Positions 15,438-16,271 of a stretch of 16,271 nt of DNA are shown here, in pieces. Source of the DNA: Clostridia bacterium. Its GTDB lineage: Bacteria; Bacillota_A; Clostridia; TANB77; CAG-508. A program made the position numbers and the translations under genes. The stretch is from the NCBI GenBank assembly GCA_017621295.1, contig JAGATI010000120.1, forward strand, positions 1-16,271, written 5' to 3'. Every line of letters begins with the position of its first letter. The stretch's first letter is position 1. The notes under the pieces are model-generated. The model was given only the letters and a program-made list of their open reading frames with translations. It was not told the origin of the DNA and ran no database searches.

Positions 15438-16140
15438 CTATTTAAATTTCTCTATTATAATGTTATAACCTATAAACAATCCGAGACTCAATTACACCTG
15501 GTATTGCTTTTATAGTAGTTTCCAAATTTTCATTAATATTTTCAAATTTAGTATCTAAAATAAAATTTCCACATTCAGTTATAACTGGACCATCCTTTTT
15601 AGTAGCTAATCGTAAAATCACATCTGTTGCTCCTAGTTTCAATAACTCCTCTTTTACATAGTTAACTGCTTCTGGATAACATTCTACTGGTACTAAACGC
15701 TTAGCACCTAATTTATCTACAAATTTACTTTCATCAGCTAATATATATACTTTTGATGCATTTAATATGTTTAGTTTTTCTTTAAACATAGCTGCACCTC
15801 TGCCTTTTATCATCCAATTGTTATTGTCTATTTCATCTGCTCCATCAAAACACCAATCTGGCTTTTTTTCTTGAAGTGTACATGTTGGTATATCAAAATA
15901 GCTACATAACATTTTTATTTCATAAGAAGTAGGTATTGCTGTTATTTTTATATTTTCTTTTTTTATTTTTTCTGCAATAGCACAAATAGCAACAAAAGAA
16001 GTAGAACCAGATCCAAACCCAATAACATCTCCATCATTAACTTTTTCCGCGATTTTTAAAGCTAATTTCTGTTTTTGTTCTTTATTGGTTATATCTTCAT
16101 TCCACTTCGCATTTTGTAAAATTTCTTTTTCCCAATTCAT
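15438..16140 (-). CDS. rpiA: Ribose-5-phosphate isomerase A, completed by a +1 shift at CGG 15483
   Basis: RpiA interconverts ribose 5-phosphate and ribulose 5-phosphate in the pentose phosphate pathway. Motifs: GFGSGSTS (41-48), IPTSYE (69-74), FDGADEID (98-105), KGRGAAMFKEKLN (112-124) and PVITECGNFILD. In frame 0 the protein reads GVIES, then Arg (CGG, codon 220) and IVYRL before stopping at 15463. Skipping the C of CGG gives GVIESGLFIGYNIIIEKFK and a stop at 15438, restoring the family ending (G-V-V/I-E-x-G-L-F) and 233 aa. ATG 16140 has a strong AGGAGGG ribosome binding site. The restored end lies 24 bp before tagO. A housekeeping gene with an exact family C-terminus in the +1 frame is the best evidence that the shift is decoded. 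Confidence 0.93.
15480..15483 (-). other. Candidate +1 frameshift site, codon 220 CGG followed by A, in rpiA
   Basis: The coding strand reads TCT CGG ATT in frame 0. Conserved RpiA sequence runs right up to it (IPGVIES) and resumes immediately in frame +1 (GLFIG), so the shift is pinned to this codon and the inserted residue should be the conserved glycine (GGA). Confidence 0.8.
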
Positions 16141-16167
16141 TTATTACCCTCCTACAAAATTTCTTAT

Positions 16168-16196
16168 ATTATTTCATAAAAAGATTTTTTTGTAAA
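16168..16196 (-). promoter_or_regulatory. Likely sigma-A promoter upstream of rpiA and the polysaccharide operon
   Basis: On the minus strand, TTTACA (16196-16191) and AATAAT (16173-16168) each match the vegetative consensus at 5 of 6 positions and are 17 bp apart, ending 27 bp before the rpiA start. A second possible pair lies further upstream (TTGACT at 16252-16247 and a TG-extended GATAAA at 16228-16223, 18 bp apart). In AT-rich DNA such matches can occur by chance. Confidence 0.5.
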
Positions 16197-16271
16197 CCTT
16201 TTAATATACATAACTTCTAAATTTTATCACAAATATATTACTACTCAGTCAAAATAATTAAAACAGTAGAG

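Noticed and set aside
3106..15483. prfB-like programmed frameshift with an internal Shine-Dalgarno stimulator
   Set aside because: Purine-rich stretches occur before some sites (GGAG, AAGG, AGGTG) but at inconsistent distances, no stop codon is at the shift, and P-site re-pairing fails in all four contexts.
2980..16140. The frameshifts as sequencing or assembly errors
   Set aside because: Not excluded, but four independent errors each adding a C to make an in-frame CGG-A, none in a homopolymer and with no other shared flanking motif, is unlikely. Raw reads would settle it.
1..16271. CRISPR arrays, tRNA or rRNA genes, insertion sequences
   Set aside because: No regularly spaced repeats, cloverleaf-like G+C-rich segments, transposase motifs or terminal inverted repeats were seen.

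Overview
This window is very AT-rich (well under 30% G+C by eye). It looks like a chromosomal stretch of a low-G+C Firmicute, probably an uncultured or gut Clostridia-like organism. The pointers are the gene content (TagO-type initiating transferase, RuvB next to QueH, Gram-positive style polysaccharide genes), strong Shine-Dalgarno sites and frequent GTG/TTG starts. All genes lie on the minus strand, tightly packed and often overlapping, so the window reads from right to left as one long transcription unit. A plausible sigma-A promoter precedes the first gene, rpiA.

Layout in transcription order (right to left): rpiA (ribose-5-phosphate isomerase); tagO/wecA-like initiating sugar-phosphate transferase; Wzx-type flippase; a GT4 glycosyltransferase; two GT2 glycosyltransferases; a Wzy/O-antigen-ligase-like membrane protein; a second GT4; a GT2; a GT14 (core-2/I-branching type); a further GT2; an Alg14/Alg13-like two-subunit glycosyltransferase; a GtrB/DPM1-like polyprenyl-phosphate glycosyltransferase; ruvB; and a queH whose protein continues into a GNAT acetyltransferase domain and runs off the left edge. 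The central 12.5 kb is a Wzx/Wzy-type surface polysaccharide cluster. TagO starts the lipid-linked unit, the GT2/GT4/GT14/Alg13-14 enzymes extend it, the flippase exports it and the Wzy-like protein polymerises or ligates it. No Wzz/Wze chain-length proteins and no NDP-sugar synthesis genes are in view.

The most striking signal is translational. Three genes (rpiA, the first GT4, and the Alg13-like gene) appear frameshifted at four places. Every break is the same: an in-frame CGG codon followed by A. If the C is passed over and GGA is read as the next codon (or CGGA is read as one four-base codon), each protein continues cleanly into its family's expected C-terminus. My scan found 17 CGG trinucleotides on the coding strand. 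Only four are in frame in a gene, and those four are exactly the frameshift sites. The other 13 are out of frame. One affected gene is the housekeeping gene rpiA and another needs two shifts in one message, so random pseudogenisation is a poor explanation. I infer that CGG has no ordinary decoding tRNA here and that CGG-A is a routine +1 frameshift (or quadruplet) signal giving glycine. I annotate these genes as intact CDSs that use a +1 shift.
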